The notes under the pieces: model-generated
What the model saw: the letters and a program-made list of their open reading frames with translations, nothing else
What the model was told of the DNA's origin: nothing
Database searches by the model: none
Shown here: positions 63,345 through 64,000 of the stretch, in pieces
How the letters are laid out: every line of letters begins with the position of its first letter
Numbering within the stretch: the stretch's first letter is position 1
Position numbers and translations under genes: made by a program
NCBI GenBank assembly: GCA_965278965.1
Contig: OZ257127.1
Coordinates: 992,001 to 1,056,000, forward strand
Direction: 5' to 3'
DNA from: UBA10649 sp965278965
GTDB lineage: Bacteria; Actinomycetota; Actinomycetes; S36-B12
DNA length: 64,000 nucleotides

Positions 63345-64000
63345 CTACTGGCGGTACCGATCGACGACGTCCTCCTGGATGTCGATACCCAGGCCGGGGC
63401 GCTGCGTCGGCGGGTACACCCACCCGTCGACGTGCTCGACCGGCTCCGGGACGAGGTCGTGCTGCATCGGGTTGCGCAGCGGCTTGATCTCGAACAGCTT
63501 GCAGGCCGGCGAGCTGAAGCTGATCGCCAGGCTCGCAGCGCTGCAGATGGCCGACGACCACGCATGCGCGTTGGCCTGCCGGCCGTACGCCTCGATCCGT
63601 TCCGTCGCCTTCTTGAAGCCGGTGATGCCTTCCGCCCGTCCGGGGTCTACGCCGACGACGTCGACGGTGCCGGTAGCGAGCACGCGCTCGAAGCCCTCGA
63701 GGTTCCACTCCCGCTCGCCGTAGGCGATGAGCGCCGTGGTCTTGCTGCGCAGGTTCGCGTAGCCCTCCGGGTCCCACGCACCCAGCGGCTCCTCGACCCA
63801 GGTCAGGTCGTACTCGTCGAACGCCTGCACGCGGCGGACGGCGTCGGTGACGTCCCACTTCACGTTGATCCCGCAGTCGATCATCAGCATCCGGTCCGGA
63901 CCGATCGCCTCCCGCATGGCCCGCACGTACTCGACGTCGCGGTCGTGCTCGTAGCCCAGGCGCGCGTTCCCCCGCTTGCCGAACCCGACCTTCATGCCCT
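63345..64000 (-). CDS. mandelate racemase/muconate lactonizing enzyme family (partial)
   Basis: The C-terminal 218 or so codons are present; the start lies beyond the window. Enolase-superfamily residues: KVGFGKRG (catalytic Lys), MLMIDCGINVKWD, WVEEPLGAWD and IAYGEREWN (three metal ligands), VDVVGVDPGRAEG (Asp) and ANAHAWSS (catalytic His). The KxK plus His-Asp dyad is typical of sugar-acid dehydratases. First visible gene of the catabolic operon. Confidence 0.85.
   Translation of the reverse strand, partial: GMKVGFGKRGNARLGYEHDRDVEYVRAMREAIGPDRMLMIDCGINVKWDVTDAVRRVQAFDEYDLTWVEEPLGAWDPEGYANLRSKTTALIAYGEREWNLEGFERVLATGTVDVVGVDPGRAEGITGFKKATERIEAYGRQANAHAWSSAICSAASLAISFSSPACKLFEIKPLRNPMQHDLVPEPVEHVDGWVYPPTQRPGLGIDIQEDVVDRYRQ

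Overview
The window is high-GC, GTG/ATG-start, gene-dense DNA typical of an Actinomycetota chromosome, most likely a Micrococcales/Cellulomonadaceae-like soil or plant-associated bacterium (inference). Supporting signs are a mycothiol-dependent (MDMPI-type) protein, a SigB/SigF-type sigma factor, a DUF222/HNH (13E12) protein, a lysine-rich Ku, the clpS-DUF2017-MoaD-murI-rph-rdgB housekeeping run, many 4-nt stop/start overlaps, and many leaderless promoters (TANNNT followed 6-7 nt later by the start codon). No phage, IS element, CRISPR array, rRNA or replication origin was seen. There are two tRNA genes.

Layout. 1-5480 (- strand): a tightly overlapped SWIM / DUF5691 / MoxR-ATPase / DUF5682 operon; the MoxR gene is broken by a frameshift and DUF5682 runs off the left edge. 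5481-6236: no gene seen. 6237-11167: an EAL c-di-GMP protein, then a sigma factor-GT4-cupin operon. 11466-16603: hemerythrin, small DUF6458 and zinc-ribbon-like proteins, and a glycan cluster (GH130 phosphorylase, helical-barrel protein, GT4). 16774-25089: a stress island with Ku, two sensor kinases, an ANTAR response regulator, small membrane proteins, CsbD, a CBS protein, Dps and a hemerythrin-like protein. Several of these carry an almost perfect GTTT-N15/16-GGGTAC promoter, which is the SigB/SigF class consensus, and a sigma factor of that class is encoded at 10400-11167. 25095-34021: MFS transporter, MDMPI protein, HNH protein, a secreted protein of unknown family, a kinase/response-regulator pair and a lipoprotein glycosidase. 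34073-43131: tRNA-Lys, tandem unknown paralogs, peptide deformylase, GroES-like/DUF3618, Bcp, PhyH, tRNA-Leu, rdgB, rph, murI, MoaD-like, DUF2017, clpS. 43154-50375: divergent GH18 and PBP4 genes sharing an inverted repeat at their starts, IclR, HdeD, and an amino-acid ABC transporter.

50462-54932 is the most unusual metabolic locus. Three complex-I-like subunits (NuoB, NuoC and NuoI types), without NuoD or any membrane subunit, lie head-to-head with korAB (2-oxoacid:ferredoxin oxidoreductase). 54929-64000 holds a RarD-like permease that apparently starts at CTG, a CitE-type lyase with atypical codon use plus a CoA-transferase and a permease, then a facing - strand catabolic operon (enolase-superfamily dehydratase, MmgE/PrpD, D-apionate-lactonase-like, M81 peptidase) that runs off the right edge.

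The main candidates for new biology are the stress-sigma promoter set including Ku, the NuoBCI-KorAB locus, the ApnL/MmgE/enolase/M81 operon, and the SWIM-DUF5691-MoxR-DUF5682 operon.
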